From: Nocardia gamkensis NBRC 108242
GTDB taxonomy: Bacteria; Actinomycetota; Actinomycetes; Mycobacteriales; Mycobacteriaceae
NCBI RefSeq assembly: GCF_001612985.1
Contig: NZ_BDBM01000053.1
Coordinates: forward strand, 1 to 55,983
Length of the DNA stretch: 55,983 nucleotides
Direction of reading: 5' to 3'
Under the pieces are notes generated by a model. That model saw only the letters and a list, made by a program, of their open reading frames with translations, had not been told where the DNA came from and did not search any database. Each line of letters begins with the position of its first letter. The stretch's first letter is position 1. Below, piece after piece: positions 34,074-41,759 of the stretch. A program made the translations under genes and the position numbers.

Positions 34074-34083
34074 GTACGTACGG
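34072..34083. promoter_or_regulatory. ACGTACGTAC palindrome overlapping the tetR start, candidate operator
   Basis: CGTACGTACG (34073-34082) is a perfect palindrome and overlaps the first base of the tetR GTG codon; the 10-mer ACGTACGTAC starts at 34072. The same 10-mer is at 30932-30941 upstream of the membrane-protein gene. TetR proteins usually bind short palindromes at their own promoter, and the lack of a ribosome site here suggests a leaderless message. Confidence 0.55.
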
Positions 34084-34207
34084 TAATCCAGTGATCTTGT
34101 CGTGGATACTCGCCACCACAGGGGCGGCGCTCGGCAGGATTCCGATTCTCCGGGGTCGTTGCCGAACGAGGTTCCGGTGTGACACCCCCGTGACTAGGCT
34201 GCCAGAG

Positions 34208-34654
34208 ATGACGCTCTTTCTCCGCGTCGCCGTGGTGCCGGTGGTGCTCGCCGCCGCCCTGGTGAGTGCGGCACCTGCCGACGCGACGCCCGGTAGCGAC
34301 ATCACCGCCGTCACCCTCGGTGAGGCCCGGATCCCCGCCGGGCTCCTACCGTTCGTCGCGGGCACCGATCTGGTCGTCCGCGAGATCACGATCGGCCCCG
34401 GGGGCTCCACCGGCTGGCATTACCACGTCGGCCCGGTCTTCGGCTTCGTCCGATCGGGGACGCTCACCCACCCCGGTCCCGAATGTGACGCACCGGTCTA
34501 TCGCACCGGCGAGTTCATCTACGAGCCCGCGGGCGAATGGAATGTCCACGTCGGTCTGAACCGTGGCAGCGAACCGCTGGTCCTCGACGTCGTCTACGCC
34601 CCACCGACAGGCGACCCGCTGTTCATCGACGCACCCGCCCCGCCCTGCGCGTAA
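34208..34654 (+). CDS. Secreted cupin-domain protein
   Basis: 148 residues from ATG 34208 with a Sec signal (VVPVVLAAALVSAAPADA). The body is a single cupin barrel: REITIGPGGSTGWHYHVGPV (metal-binding WHYH with following residues), GTLTHPGPECDAPVYRTGEF and EWNVHVGLNRGSEPL containing the second His. Two cysteines (PECDAP and PPCA at the end) may form a disulfide. Such exported cupins occur in mycobacteria and nocardiae; substrate unknown. The gene is divergent from tetR. Confidence 0.85.
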   Translation: MTLFLRVAVVPVVLAAALVSAAPADATPGSDITAVTLGEARIPAGLLPFVAGTDLVVREITIGPGGSTGWHYHVGPVFGFVRSGTLTHPGPECDAPVYRTGEFIYEPAGEWNVHVGLNRGSEPLVLDVVYAPPTGDPLFIDAPAPPCA

Positions 34655-34937
34655 CGCTCTCGTCTCTGGTCGAAGGTGCCGACAGTCCGGCCGTAGCGGT
34701 CTCGGCGGCTCTTGGATAAGCGGCTGTCTCGGGTCGAACGGTCGTGTGCACGACGATGCGCCTGTGTCCGAGTTCGTGAGTCTCGGCGCGTGCGGGATCG
34801 CTAGAACATGATCCGGCCGCGCTGGTCTTCGGTCGGCGTGTGCGAACTCGGATGACGCGGACCGTGTAGCAAGCTGTGCGGTGATCGTCCGCGGCGGGCG
34901 ATCTGCGGTGCGTCGACTTCCGGATGGAGACCCAGAC

Positions 34938-35330
34938 ATGTCGATGATTCCTGCTGAATTGAAGTACACCGATGCGCACATGTGGGCGCGGCCGGAGCGT
35001 GACGGCACGCTGGCGGTCGGACTCACCGACCATGCGCAACAGAACTTGGGCACGATCCTGTTCGTCACCACGCCCGGCGTCGGCACGTTCGTCGGGACCG
35101 GCGAGGCCGTCGGCGCCGTGGAGGCGGTCTCGGCCATCGCCGAGATGTACAGCCCGGCGCGCGGCGTAGTCGTCCAGGTCAACCCGGCGATCGCCGACGA
35201 CCCCGAGCAGGTGAACAACGACCCGTACGCGGCCTGGCTGTTCAAGATCAGGCGGGCGGAAGGCGCCTCGGATGACGAGCTGCTCGACGCCGACGCTTAC
35301 CGCCGGTTGCTCGAGGATCTCGGCGCGTAA
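34938..35330 (+). CDS. GcvH-like protein with the lipoyl lysine replaced by serine
   Basis: 130 residues with the glycine-cleavage H fold: YTDAHMWARPERDGTLAVGL, DHAQQNLGTILFVTTPGVG, VNPAIADDPEQVNNDPYAAW and LFKIRRAEG, ending with a helix. In E. coli GcvH the lipoylated Lys sits in ESVKAASDIYAP; here the aligned stretch is EAVSAIAEMYSP (codon TCG), so Ser occupies the lipoyl site and the protein cannot carry lipoate there. No gcvP or gcvT is nearby. A regulatory or unrelated carrier role is likely. Start ATG 34938, GGAG upstream. Confidence 0.88.
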   Translation: MSMIPAELKYTDAHMWARPERDGTLAVGLTDHAQQNLGTILFVTTPGVGTFVGTGEAVGAVEAVSAIAEMYSPARGVVVQVNPAIADDPEQVNNDPYAAWLFKIRRAEGASDDELLDADAYRRLLEDLGA

Positions 35331-35363
35331 CCGGGGAACGCCGCCCCGTCCGCAGGCGAGGGG

Positions 35364-36086
35364 TCAGTGGTCCGGGTCGCGGTCCGGCACTGTTTCGCGA
35401 CGTGCACTCCGCCCGCGCCAACTGCGGTAGCCGCGATGTGCGGCGAAAGCTCCGATGATCGCGGTGACGCACCATACCGCGATCGCGGTATAGGCCAGAG
35501 GGGCCGAGAGGTCACCGATCGATGCGCCGAGTGCGGTGTAGACGAAGGCCCGTGGCGCCGATCCGATCAACGAGCCGACGGCCATCTGCCACAACGGAAT
35601 TCCGAAAGCGCCGAAGACATATGACGCCAGGGCGTCGGAGATACCCGGGACGAAGCGCTGACCGACGACGGCCCACATTCCGCGTCGTTCGATCCGGGCG
35701 TCGATGCGCTGGGCGCGCTCGGCGCCGAGCAAGCCGCGCGCGCTCTCGCGGCCGGCCCGCCGCCCGAGGAAGCTCGTGATGGTCGCCGTGCCCACCGCCG
35801 AACCCAGTGTCACGAACGTCCCGACCAGCGGCCCGAACAGCAGACCACTCCCGGCTGCCAGCAGCGGCCCGGGAACGAAGACGGCGCCGAGCACAGCCGA
35901 CACCACCAGATAGGCGAACGGCGCCGCAGCCCCCGTCGCCGCGACCATGCCGCGCACCCCCTCGACGTCGATAACCCGCGCGACGGCGACGAGATAGAAC
36001 ATCACCGCCAGGCCCGCGGCGAACAGCGCGAGCCGTGCGATGTGCAGCCGCCGGCTGCCGGGAGAGAGCTGATCGCCGCCGGTCAT
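35364..36086 (-). CDS. TVP38/TMEM64 (VTT/DedA-like) membrane protein
   Basis: 240 residues from ATG 36086 (MTGGDQLSPG). About six helices with the VTT-domain hallmarks: FVPGPLLAAGSGLLFGPLVG, FLGRRAGRESARGLL and VPGISDALASYVFGAFGIP followed by GSLIGSAPRAFVYTALGAS. VTT/DedA proteins scramble or flip lipids such as polyprenyl phosphates or move ions across the inner membrane. It is convergent with the GcvH-like gene and lies just downstream of the gas vesicle operon on the same strand (86 bases), which may or may not include it. Confidence 0.87.
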   Translation of the reverse strand: MTGGDQLSPGSRRLHIARLALFAAGLAVMFYLVAVARVIDVEGVRGMVAATGAAAPFAYLVVSAVLGAVFVPGPLLAAGSGLLFGPLVGTFVTLGSAVGTATITSFLGRRAGRESARGLLGAERAQRIDARIERRGMWAVVGQRFVPGISDALASYVFGAFGIPLWQMAVGSLIGSAPRAFVYTALGASIGDLSAPLAYTAIAVWCVTAIIGAFAAHRGYRSWRGRSARRETVPDRDPDH

Positions 36087-36172
36087 GGTGCGCCCAATCC
36101 TGCCGCACGCGCGACCACACCTCGACTCGTGGTTGCCGAGAAGACTCTCCACCATGTGCCGCTGGACACGAA

Positions 36173-36472
36173 TCAGGGTGGGTCGCGGGGGAGGAGGGTG
36201 CCCAAGGGGCCGAGGTCGATGTTGAGGTCTTCGGGGGTCAGGCCGAAGTGGTCGCGGAGTTCGTCCATGCGTTGTTCGAGCAGCATGAGGGTGGTACCGA
36301 TGCGTTCGATCTGGGTGTCGGTGAGGTCGCCCGCGTCGACTCGGCGGAGTGCTTGGCGCTCCATGAGTTGGCGGAGGAGTTCCACCAGGGTGAGGACGAG
36401 GCTGACCAGTCCGCGTTCGACGGATTCGGGTTCGGTGTCGATGCGCGGGGGGATGCCGCCGAATTCAGTCAT
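36173..36472 (-). CDS. gvpK: Gas vesicle protein GvpK
   Basis: 99 residues; the ATG at 36470-36472 overlaps the preceding gene by eight bases. The GvpK core is RIDTEPESVERGLVSLVLTL, VELLRQLMERQALRRVDAGD and QIERIGTTLMLLEQRMDELR. GvpK is a small essential accessory protein, coiled-coil and probably part of the assembly machinery or minor shell. It is the last gene of the operon and ends about 86 bases before the VTT gene. Confidence 0.95.
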   Translation of the reverse strand: MTEFGGIPPRIDTEPESVERGLVSLVLTLVELLRQLMERQALRRVDAGDLTDTQIERIGTTLMLLEQRMDELRDHFGLTPEDLNIDLGPLGTLLPRDPP

Positions 36473-36689
36473 CGGGCGGTTCCAGCGCGCCGTGCGTCGC
36501 GGGCCCGAGTGACGTGGACAGGGTGCTGATCGAGGAGATGAGGGCGCGCAGCGAGATCTGGACAAGATCGACGTCCGCGATGGCGAGCCTGATGTCGCCG
36601 GTGATCACCACGCCGCCTGCCAGCACCCGATCCAGCAGATCGACCAGCGCGACGCGGCGCTCGTCGACATCGCGGCCCGCCCGGCTCAT
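36465..36689 (-). CDS. gvpS: Gas vesicle protein GvpS (GvpA/J-family)
   Basis: 74 residues from ATG 36687-36689. The GvpA-family fold is seen as VALVDLLDRVLAGGVVITGD, then IRLAIADVDLVQISLRALIS. It is shorter and more divergent than GvpA, as expected for the S/J/M minor shell-nucleating proteins of actinobacteria. The order L-S-K matches Streptomyces gvp clusters. Its ATG overlaps the gvpL stop (ATGA) and its stop overlaps gvpK. Confidence 0.87.
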   Translation of the reverse strand: MSRAGRDVDERRVALVDLLDRVLAGGVVITGDIRLAIADVDLVQISLRALISSISTLSTSLGPATHGALEPPDD

Positions 36690-37477
36690 GCCGGCTCTCG
36701 TTCCACGCCCGCGAACGAATACGGCGGCCAGGGGCCGGTGAGTTCGAGCCGGATGCCGGGGAATTCGTCGCCGAGTGCGGCGACGGTTGCGGCGAAGTCG
36801 TCGGTGTGATCGTCGTCCACGAGATATGTCCCGTTGAGCACCATCCAATCCCGGCGGCCACTCAGTGTCGGATCGGTCAGTGCCTGCCGTCGGCCCGCCG
36901 CGGCATGGCGAACCAAGCGTGTGTGGATTTCCTCGGCCCGCTGCGCCGCGTCGCGTTCCACGGTTTCCTGTGCGGACAGCTGCGCGCGGCGCCGGGCCAG
37001 ATACGCGGCGCCCGCGCCCTTCCCGCTGCCTTCGCCCGCACGGGCCTCGGCCACGGCGGCGGTCAGGGCGGCCCGGTCACCATAGGCCTTCACGCCCCAC
37101 TCGGTGCGTCCGCTCACCAGCGCGAGCGCGGCGGCGAAGTCCGCTCGCCGCTCGTCGAGCAGGTCGCGCACCCGGTCCTCGTCGAGGAAGACGGTGGCCA
37201 GCCGGAGCGGGACGGTCGGACCGCGGCGCACCGAGGCCGACACGACGGCGTCATGTGCCCGGGCCGTCCCCTCCAGCCAATCGAGATCCTCCAGCTGACC
37301 GCGCAGCGGCTCCTCCCCGAACACCTCCAGCGGCACGGAGCCGACGAGGGCCGCCAGATCGTCGGAGACCACCATGCGCACCGGCTCACCCGCGACGCCG
37401 GTCAGCTCGCCGAAGTCCTCCGAGCCGCCCCGGCTGGACGTCACCGCGTACAACCAGACTCCGAGACCCTCGGTCAC
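36686..37477 (-). CDS. gvpL: Gas vesicle protein GvpL (GvpL/GvpF family)
   Basis: 263 residues from GTG 37475-37477, overlapping the gvpJ stop. The family features are a first beta strand GVWLYAVTS, HDAVVSASVRRGPTVPLRLA followed by TVFLDEDRV, a charged central helix and a C-terminal MVLNGTYLVDDDHTDDFAAT with LTGPWPPYSF. GvpF/L proteins bind GvpA and help seed shell growth. A second member (GvpF) is at 38458, a paralogue pair usual for these clusters. Confidence 0.93.
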   Translation of the reverse strand: MTEGLGVWLYAVTSSRGGSEDFGELTGVAGEPVRMVVSDDLAALVGSVPLEVFGEEPLRGQLEDLDWLEGTARAHDAVVSASVRRGPTVPLRLATVFLDEDRVRDLLDERRADFAAALALVSGRTEWGVKAYGDRAALTAAVAEARAGEGSGKGAGAAYLARRRAQLSAQETVERDAAQRAEEIHTRLVRHAAAGRRQALTDPTLSGRRDWMVLNGTYLVDDDHTDDFAATVAALGDEFPGIRLELTGPWPPYSFAGVEREPA

Positions 37478-37860
37478 GACCGCTCTTCCCTCGGCTCGCG
37501 GCGGCGATCGATCGGTTGACGTTGTTCGCCGGCGGCCTCCAGTTCGGCGATCCGGTCGCGGAGCTCACGGTTCTCGAGTTCGAGATCGTGATCCTGCCGT
37601 TCCAAAGTGTGGGCCTTGCTGTTGAGCCAGGGGTCGGTCTCCCACCAGTCGATGCCGACCGACTTGGCCGTCTCCAAGGACGCGATCACCAAGCGCAGCT
37701 TGATCGTGAGCAGTTCGATGTCGAGCAGGTTCACCTGGATGTCGCCCGCGATCACCAAGCCCTTGTCGAGCACCCGCTCGAGAATATCGGCGAGGTTCGT
37801 CGAATGCCCCCCGCCGCCGAAGGGCTGCGGTGCGGACGAACCGCCGCCGACCACCGTCAT
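37474..37860 (-). CDS. gvpJ: Gas vesicle protein GvpJ (GvpA-family)
   Basis: 128 residues from ATG 37858-37860, overlapping the gvpO stop (ATGA). GvpA-like core: NLADILERVLDKGLVIAGDI and VNLLDIELLTIKLRLVIASL, followed by the GvpJ-type SVGIDWWETDPWLNSK motif and a coiled-coil tail (HDLELENRELRDRIAELEAA). Upstream residues are Gly-rich. GvpJ is a minor shell or nucleation component. Confidence 0.93.
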   Translation of the reverse strand: MTVVGGGSSAPQPFGGGGHSTNLADILERVLDKGLVIAGDIQVNLLDIELLTIKLRLVIASLETAKSVGIDWWETDPWLNSKAHTLERQDHDLELENRELRDRIAELEAAGEQRQPIDRRREPREERS

Positions 37861-38189
37861 CGCCGATCCCTTCCGATATCGGTGCTGCCACGGGCATAGC
37901 GCCTCGTTCTGCGGTAGGCCACCAGGTTCCCGTCGAGATCGATCTCGACCTCGTAGAGCGCGAGGATGTCCGCCGACGAGGGGATGCGGCGGTCCTCGAG
38001 CACTTCGATCTCCACCTGCCAACCGTCCTCGGCCGGTTCCAGCGAGGTGACGCCCTGCACCTGTTTCGAGGTCAGTTCCACGAAGAGTTCCACCGCCACC
38101 GCGACGGCCTGCGCCGTGGTGAGGGGAGGTGGTTCGTCGGAAGCCGAGTGCACGTCCTCGGAGTCTTCGGAAGTGGTCTTGCGTGCCAC
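37857..38189 (-). CDS. gvpO: Gas vesicle protein GvpO
   Basis: 110 residues from the GTG at 38187-38189, chosen because AAGGAG is 8 bases upstream; an earlier GTG three codons upstream abuts the ribosome site. A disordered acidic N-terminus (TSEDSEDVHSASDE) precedes the GvpO domain: TSKQVQGVTSLEPAEDGWQV and RIPSSADILALYEVEIDLDG ending in RRTRRY. In Streptomyces gvpO lies at the 5' end of the cluster; here it is between gvpG and gvpJ. Confidence 0.92.
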   Translation of the reverse strand: MARKTTSEDSEDVHSASDEPPPLTTAQAVAVAVELFVELTSKQVQGVTSLEPAEDGWQVEIEVLEDRRIPSSADILALYEVEIDLDGNLVAYRRTRRYARGSTDIGRDRR

Positions 38190-38217
38190 GCGAGTCACTC
38201 CTTCCGGTCGATCGCGA

Positions 38218-38454
38218 TCACGCTTGCCGACCGGTCATGCGATCCAGGACCGCCTGCTGCGCTTGTTTCCTCTCCTCTTCGGACAGCTGACCGGCTGCGG
38301 CGGCCGCGTCGATCTCCTCGAGTTCCCGCCGCATCAGGGCGGGATCGTGCATTTTCTGGTCCACCTGGTCCTGGATCAATTCCCCCAACCAGATCACTCC
38401 GCGCACCGGGGCGACAGGCAACGACAAGATCGACGTGACCACACCGAACAACAT
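38218..38454 (-). CDS. gvpG: Gas vesicle protein GvpG
   Basis: 78 residues from ATG 38452-38454, three bases after the gvpF stop. GvpG signature: FGVVTSILSLPVAPVRGVIW, then EELIQDQV-like LIQDQVDQKMHDPALMRREL and a helical tail. A small amphipathic accessory protein needed for vesicle assembly. Gap to gvpO is 28 bases. Confidence 0.93.
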   Translation of the reverse strand: MLFGVVTSILSLPVAPVRGVIWLGELIQDQVDQKMHDPALMRRELEEIDAAAAAGQLSEEERKQAQQAVLDRMTGRQA

Positions 38455-38457
38455 GTC

Positions 38458-39219
38458 TTACTCCTCGGGTGCGCGCTTGGTCACGAAGTCGTAGGCGGCC
38501 ATCGGACCGAGGAAGTTCAGTTCCACGCGGCCGTCCCACTCCTCGCCGAGTCTGCGCAGCGTTTCCTCCAGTTCCTTTTGCCGGGCCAGCTCGACCAGCA
38601 CCGCGATGTGGACGGCCTCTTCCTCATGGGACGGGTCGCGCTGGTTGACCAGCGGCTCGAACTGCTCGATTTCGGAGACCACCCTGCGGGTGTCCTCGGC
38701 GCGCTTGGCCTCGATGGCCTGATTGATCAGCTCGCCCAGCGCGATCCGGGCGTTGCGCGTGGCGTCTTCGGGTTTGTCGCGGATCTCGTCGCGCAGCTGG
38801 GCGGCCCGGGCATTCTCGTCGAGCAGTTCCCGCAGGATGGTGTTCTCCACGTACCGCCCTCGGATCACGAACTGCGCACGGCCCTCGAGTTGCTCCAGCG
38901 CGGAACGGAATTCGTTCTCGTTCGCCTCGAGCAATTCGTTCTCCACCGCCTCCGCGTCGGTCATGACCGCGCCGAACCGCAGCGGAAGGACCGGGGCGAC
39001 CGCGGCGGACCCGTCCAGCAACTCGGCGTGGGCGGTGAGGTCGTCGGGTGTGCCCAGCGGTCGATCGGATTCGAGTGTGCTGATCAGCGCGGCGATCTCG
39101 CCGTGCCGCACCACCCCGACCTTGCCCGGAGGATCACCGACACCGACGGCGTTCGACTCGGGTTCCACATCGGCGGGCACGATCCCGTAGACGTACACGG
39201 CGGCTCGAGCGGTAGTCAT
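38458..39219 (-). CDS. gvpF: Gas vesicle protein GvpF (GvpL/GvpF family)
   Basis: 253 residues from the ATG at 39217-39219, overlapping the gvpA stop by one base (TGATG), with AAGGAGG four bases upstream; a TTG codon one position earlier is not favoured. Family features: AAVYVYGIVPADV, LPLRFGAVMTDAEAVENELL, FRSALEQLEGRAQFVIRGRY and C-terminal GRVELNFLGPMAAYDFV. It is the structural partner that caps or seeds GvpA polymerisation. Confidence 0.95.
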   Translation of the reverse strand: MTTARAAVYVYGIVPADVEPESNAVGVGDPPGKVGVVRHGEIAALISTLESDRPLGTPDDLTAHAELLDGSAAVAPVLPLRFGAVMTDAEAVENELLEANENEFRSALEQLEGRAQFVIRGRYVENTILRELLDENARAAQLRDEIRDKPEDATRNARIALGELINQAIEAKRAEDTRRVVSEIEQFEPLVNQRDPSHEEEAVHIAVLVELARQKELEETLRRLGEEWDGRVELNFLGPMAAYDFVTKRAPEE

Positions 39220-39626
39220 CAATCCTCCTTGCGTCGGGGCCTGTTCGCCGTCTGGCGCTTCTCCTGCACGTCGCCGAGAAAGTCCATGACCTTCTCGCCC
39301 GCCGCCTCGAGCGCGCCGCTCGTCTTGTGCTTCGCCAAGCCCTGGGTGCCCTCGCCGACGAGGTCGGTCAGCCCCTTCGGTTGGGTGGAGATCTCCAGCC
39401 GGTTGACGGCCTCGGCGAAACGCAGATATGTGTCGACACTGGCCACCACGACGCGGGCGTCGATGGTCACCAGTTCGATGCCGACCAGCGACACGCGTGC
39501 GAACGCGTCGATGACCAGGCCTTTGTCGAGAATCGTGTCGATCACGTCGGCCAGGCTGGAGGAATTCGGGCGCGCCATTGTGCCCGCTCCACCTCCGCCG
39601 CCGCCTCCTGCGGGTTCGATGGTCAT
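39219..39626 (-). CDS. gvpA: Major gas vesicle shell protein GvpA, with a C-terminal extension
   Basis: 135 residues from ATG 39624-39626. The shell core is near canonical: SSSLADVIDTILDKGLVIDA, ARVSLVGIELVTIDARVVVA and SVDTYLRFAEAVNRLE. It has a Gly-rich N-terminal extension of about 20 residues and a 50-residue C-terminal tail (GLTDLVGEGTQGLAKHK then VMDFLGDVQEKRQTANR) that normal 70-residue GvpA lacks, a form seen in soil actinobacteria. It overlaps the SRPBCC gene stop by four bases. Confidence 0.94.
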   Translation of the reverse strand: MTIEPAGGGGGGGAGTMARPNSSSLADVIDTILDKGLVIDAFARVSLVGIELVTIDARVVVASVDTYLRFAEAVNRLEISTQPKGLTDLVGEGTQGLAKHKTSGALEAAGEKVMDFLGDVQEKRQTANRPRRKED

Positions 39627-40768
39627 GCGTTTGCTCCTCGCTTCTCGCGCGACCGGCGGGTCACCGTGGTGCGACGGCGGGCGGCCGGTCGACGGCGGGG
39701 CGACTCGGATTCGCCCTCCTCGTCTTCGTCGCGCTCGTCGGCGTCTCGCTCGTCGGTCTCGTCTGTTTCTTCTTCGTCCGGCTCCTCCTGCGCGGAACTC
39801 TCCTCGTCCGCGTGGTCTTCCTCGGTGTTCTCCTCTTCTTGTCGTGCGGTCTCGTCGTCCTTGACGACCTTGCTTTCGTGGATCTCGCCGTGCCAGCCGA
39901 CGATGTCGTCGGAGTGCAGCACGGACTCGGTCATGACGTGGCGCTGGAAGTGCTTGAGTTCCAGGCGGCACCTGCGGCCGGCCGCGCGCCACATGTTGGC
40001 GGTCTTCTCGAAGACTCCCTTGGGGTGGTACTCCAGCACTACGAGGATGCGGGTATAGCCCGGCGTGAGCTCGTGGAAGGTGACCGCGCCGTCGATGTAG
40101 CCTTTGTGGCCTTTGGACCGCCAGACGATCCGCTCGAAGGGCACCTGCTCGAGAATCGTGGATTCCCAGGTGCGCCGGGACCAGAACACTTTGCCGGTCC
40201 AGCTGAGCTTCTCGTCGGCCGTCTGCTCGACTTGCTCGAGCTTCTTGGTGAACTTCGGGAAGTCCGCGAACTGGGTCCACTGGTCGTAGGCGAGGTCGAT
40301 CGGGACGCCGACGTCGATGTGCTCGACGATATTGGTCAGCTTGATCTTCTTGCCGCCGCCCTTGCCCTTGCCGCCGGTCAGGGACTCCTTCGCCGTCTCG
40401 AACCCTTCGCGCAGCGTGTGGCCGAGCTTGCTCTTGCCCATGCTCATGGCCGCCTGGAACGGCGAGGCGCCTCCGGCGAGCTTCTCCACGCCGGTCAGCG
40501 CCGACAGGAGGTTTCCTCCGCCGCCTTCGGCGTAATCGGTCAACCTGCCCGCCGTCTTCGACACCTGGTTCGTGAGCCCGGACGCCGCACGCTGGGCCAG
40601 GGTTCCGGCAAGGTTCTGCATCGATTCCTGTAGGAGACCGGTCGGCGAGGTCTGTGGGGCCTTCTTCTCGGCGCTCGAACCCGCTCCGGTCGCGGCTTTG
40701 GTAGCCCGGCCCGCCGTGTCGGCCAGTTTGCCGACCCCGGCCGTCGCGTCGCGCAGAGTTTTCGCCAT
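39623..40768 (-). CDS. SRPBCC-domain protein of the gas vesicle operon
   Basis: 381 residues from ATG 40766-40768, with AGGAGG 8 bases upstream; a GTG three codons earlier abuts the ribosome site. The N-terminal 130 residues are helical, low-complexity, with a Gly/Lys linker. Residues about 145-285 are an SRPBCC/polyketide-cyclase fold: VPIDLAYDQWTQFADFPKFT, WRSKGHKGYIDGAVTFHELT and RILVVLEYHPKGVFEKTANM. The C-terminus is a long acidic run (Glu/Asp) ending in a basic patch. Streptomyces gvp clusters have unassigned gvpY/gvpZ at related positions; equivalence is not proven. It may act as chaperone or shell-coating protein. Confidence 0.82.
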   Translation of the reverse strand: MAKTLRDATAGVGKLADTAGRATKAATGAGSSAEKKAPQTSPTGLLQESMQNLAGTLAQRAASGLTNQVSKTAGRLTDYAEGGGGNLLSALTGVEKLAGGASPFQAAMSMGKSKLGHTLREGFETAKESLTGGKGKGGGKKIKLTNIVEHIDVGVPIDLAYDQWTQFADFPKFTKKLEQVEQTADEKLSWTGKVFWSRRTWESTILEQVPFERIVWRSKGHKGYIDGAVTFHELTPGYTRILVVLEYHPKGVFEKTANMWRAAGRRCRLELKHFQRHVMTESVLHSDDIVGWHGEIHESKVVKDDETARQEEENTEEDHADEESSAQEEPDEEETDETDERDADERDEDEEGESESPRRRPAARRRTTVTRRSREKRGANA

Positions 40769-40773
40769 CGAAC

Positions 40774-41439
40774 TCACCTCCTCGTGCGTCGCACGGGCGC
40801 TTCACCGGCATCGGCGCGACTGCGGCGCGCCCGGGTCCCGGTCGGTTTGCGATCCCCGGAGTCGGACGAACGGTCCGCGGCCCGAGAGCCGGCTCCCCGC
40901 CGGGCGCCGGCGGCCGACCTGCGAGTACGCGTCCGCGCGGCGGGCCGCTCGGTGTCCTCGTCCTCGTCCTCGGGCTGGTCGGAGTCCTCTTCGTCTTCCT
41001 CGTACTCGTCCTCGGGACCTTCGTCCTCGGATGCTTGCTCGTCGTCCTCGGCCGGTTCCTCGTCGTACTCGGACGATTCCTCGTCGTAGTCGTCCTCGTC
41101 GGCATCCGTCTCCCGCGAGCCGCGCCGATCCCCGCTCGCCAGGAGCGTCGAACCTTGCTGCAACCGGTCGTTCAGTGCATCGATGCGGTTGCTGGCGGCG
41201 GTCACCGCGGCGGTCCGCGCGGCGCCGAGCAACTCGCCGCGAACGGTGTCGGTGATCTTGGCCAACTCCGGCGACGATTTGAGCAACGAGGTCCCACGCT
41301 CGAGCAGGTCTCCCGGCGTTCCCCCGGATCGCCGGGCCATCGCGGCGCCCGCGAGCGACAACGCGAAGCGCATCTTGCGCGTGCGGCCCAGGAAGTACCC
41401 GATGCCCACCCCTAACGCGATTCTTCCTCCACCTTTCAT
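40774..41439 (-). CDS. Acidic membrane-tethered protein heading the gas vesicle operon
   Basis: 221 residues, first gene of the operon; ATG 41437-41439 with AGGAG 6 bases upstream. A short glycine-zipper hydrophobic segment (RIALGVGIGYFLGRTRKM, then FALSLAGAAMARR) suggests membrane association. A helical domain (RGELLGAARTAAVTAASNRI) follows, then a very acidic run (repeated Asp/Glu to about residue 160) and a basic Arg-rich end. No family recognised. The charge pattern mirrors the acidic tail of the SRPBCC protein, so both could coat or anchor vesicles. Confidence 0.78.
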   Translation of the reverse strand: MKGGGRIALGVGIGYFLGRTRKMRFALSLAGAAMARRSGGTPGDLLERGTSLLKSSPELAKITDTVRGELLGAARTAAVTAASNRIDALNDRLQQGSTLLASGDRRGSRETDADEDDYDEESSEYDEEPAEDDEQASEDEGPEDEYEEDEEDSDQPEDEDEDTERPAARTRTRRSAAGARRGAGSRAADRSSDSGDRKPTGTRARRSRADAGEAPVRRTRR

Positions 41440-41759
41440 TTCTCACTCCTAGCTCGCCTCGACTGCCACCGCTCCGGCGAAGCCGGGGCGCCGAGACTTG
41501 ACGTCCCCCAGAAGTGGGGTAGACCACATTGCGGCGGCCAAACCTCAGCGTATGCCTGGTTACCTACTGGGTCGATGGGTTCTGCCTGCGAAAAGCGGAG
41601 AAGTACCGGGCTGCGGAAGCTCTTTCAGCGATCGTCTGGCGGAGAGTGCCCGACGCTCCCGAAAAAATTTCCGGAGAAATCGGCGAACTATGTCGAAGGC
41701 GGCTGAGCGGTTCCGACCAGAAGGTGACAGCAGGTCACACCACAGCACAGGAGCACATC
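41440..41759. promoter_or_regulatory. Divergent region between the gas vesicle operon and the VOC gene
   Basis: 320 bases without a convincing gene; it must hold the gvp operon promoter. Near the VOC start an inverted repeat GTGAC-N5-GTCAC lies at 41724-41738, 22 bases before the ATG, a possible operator. I saw no clear sigma-factor promoter for the gvp side. Confidence 0.35.
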
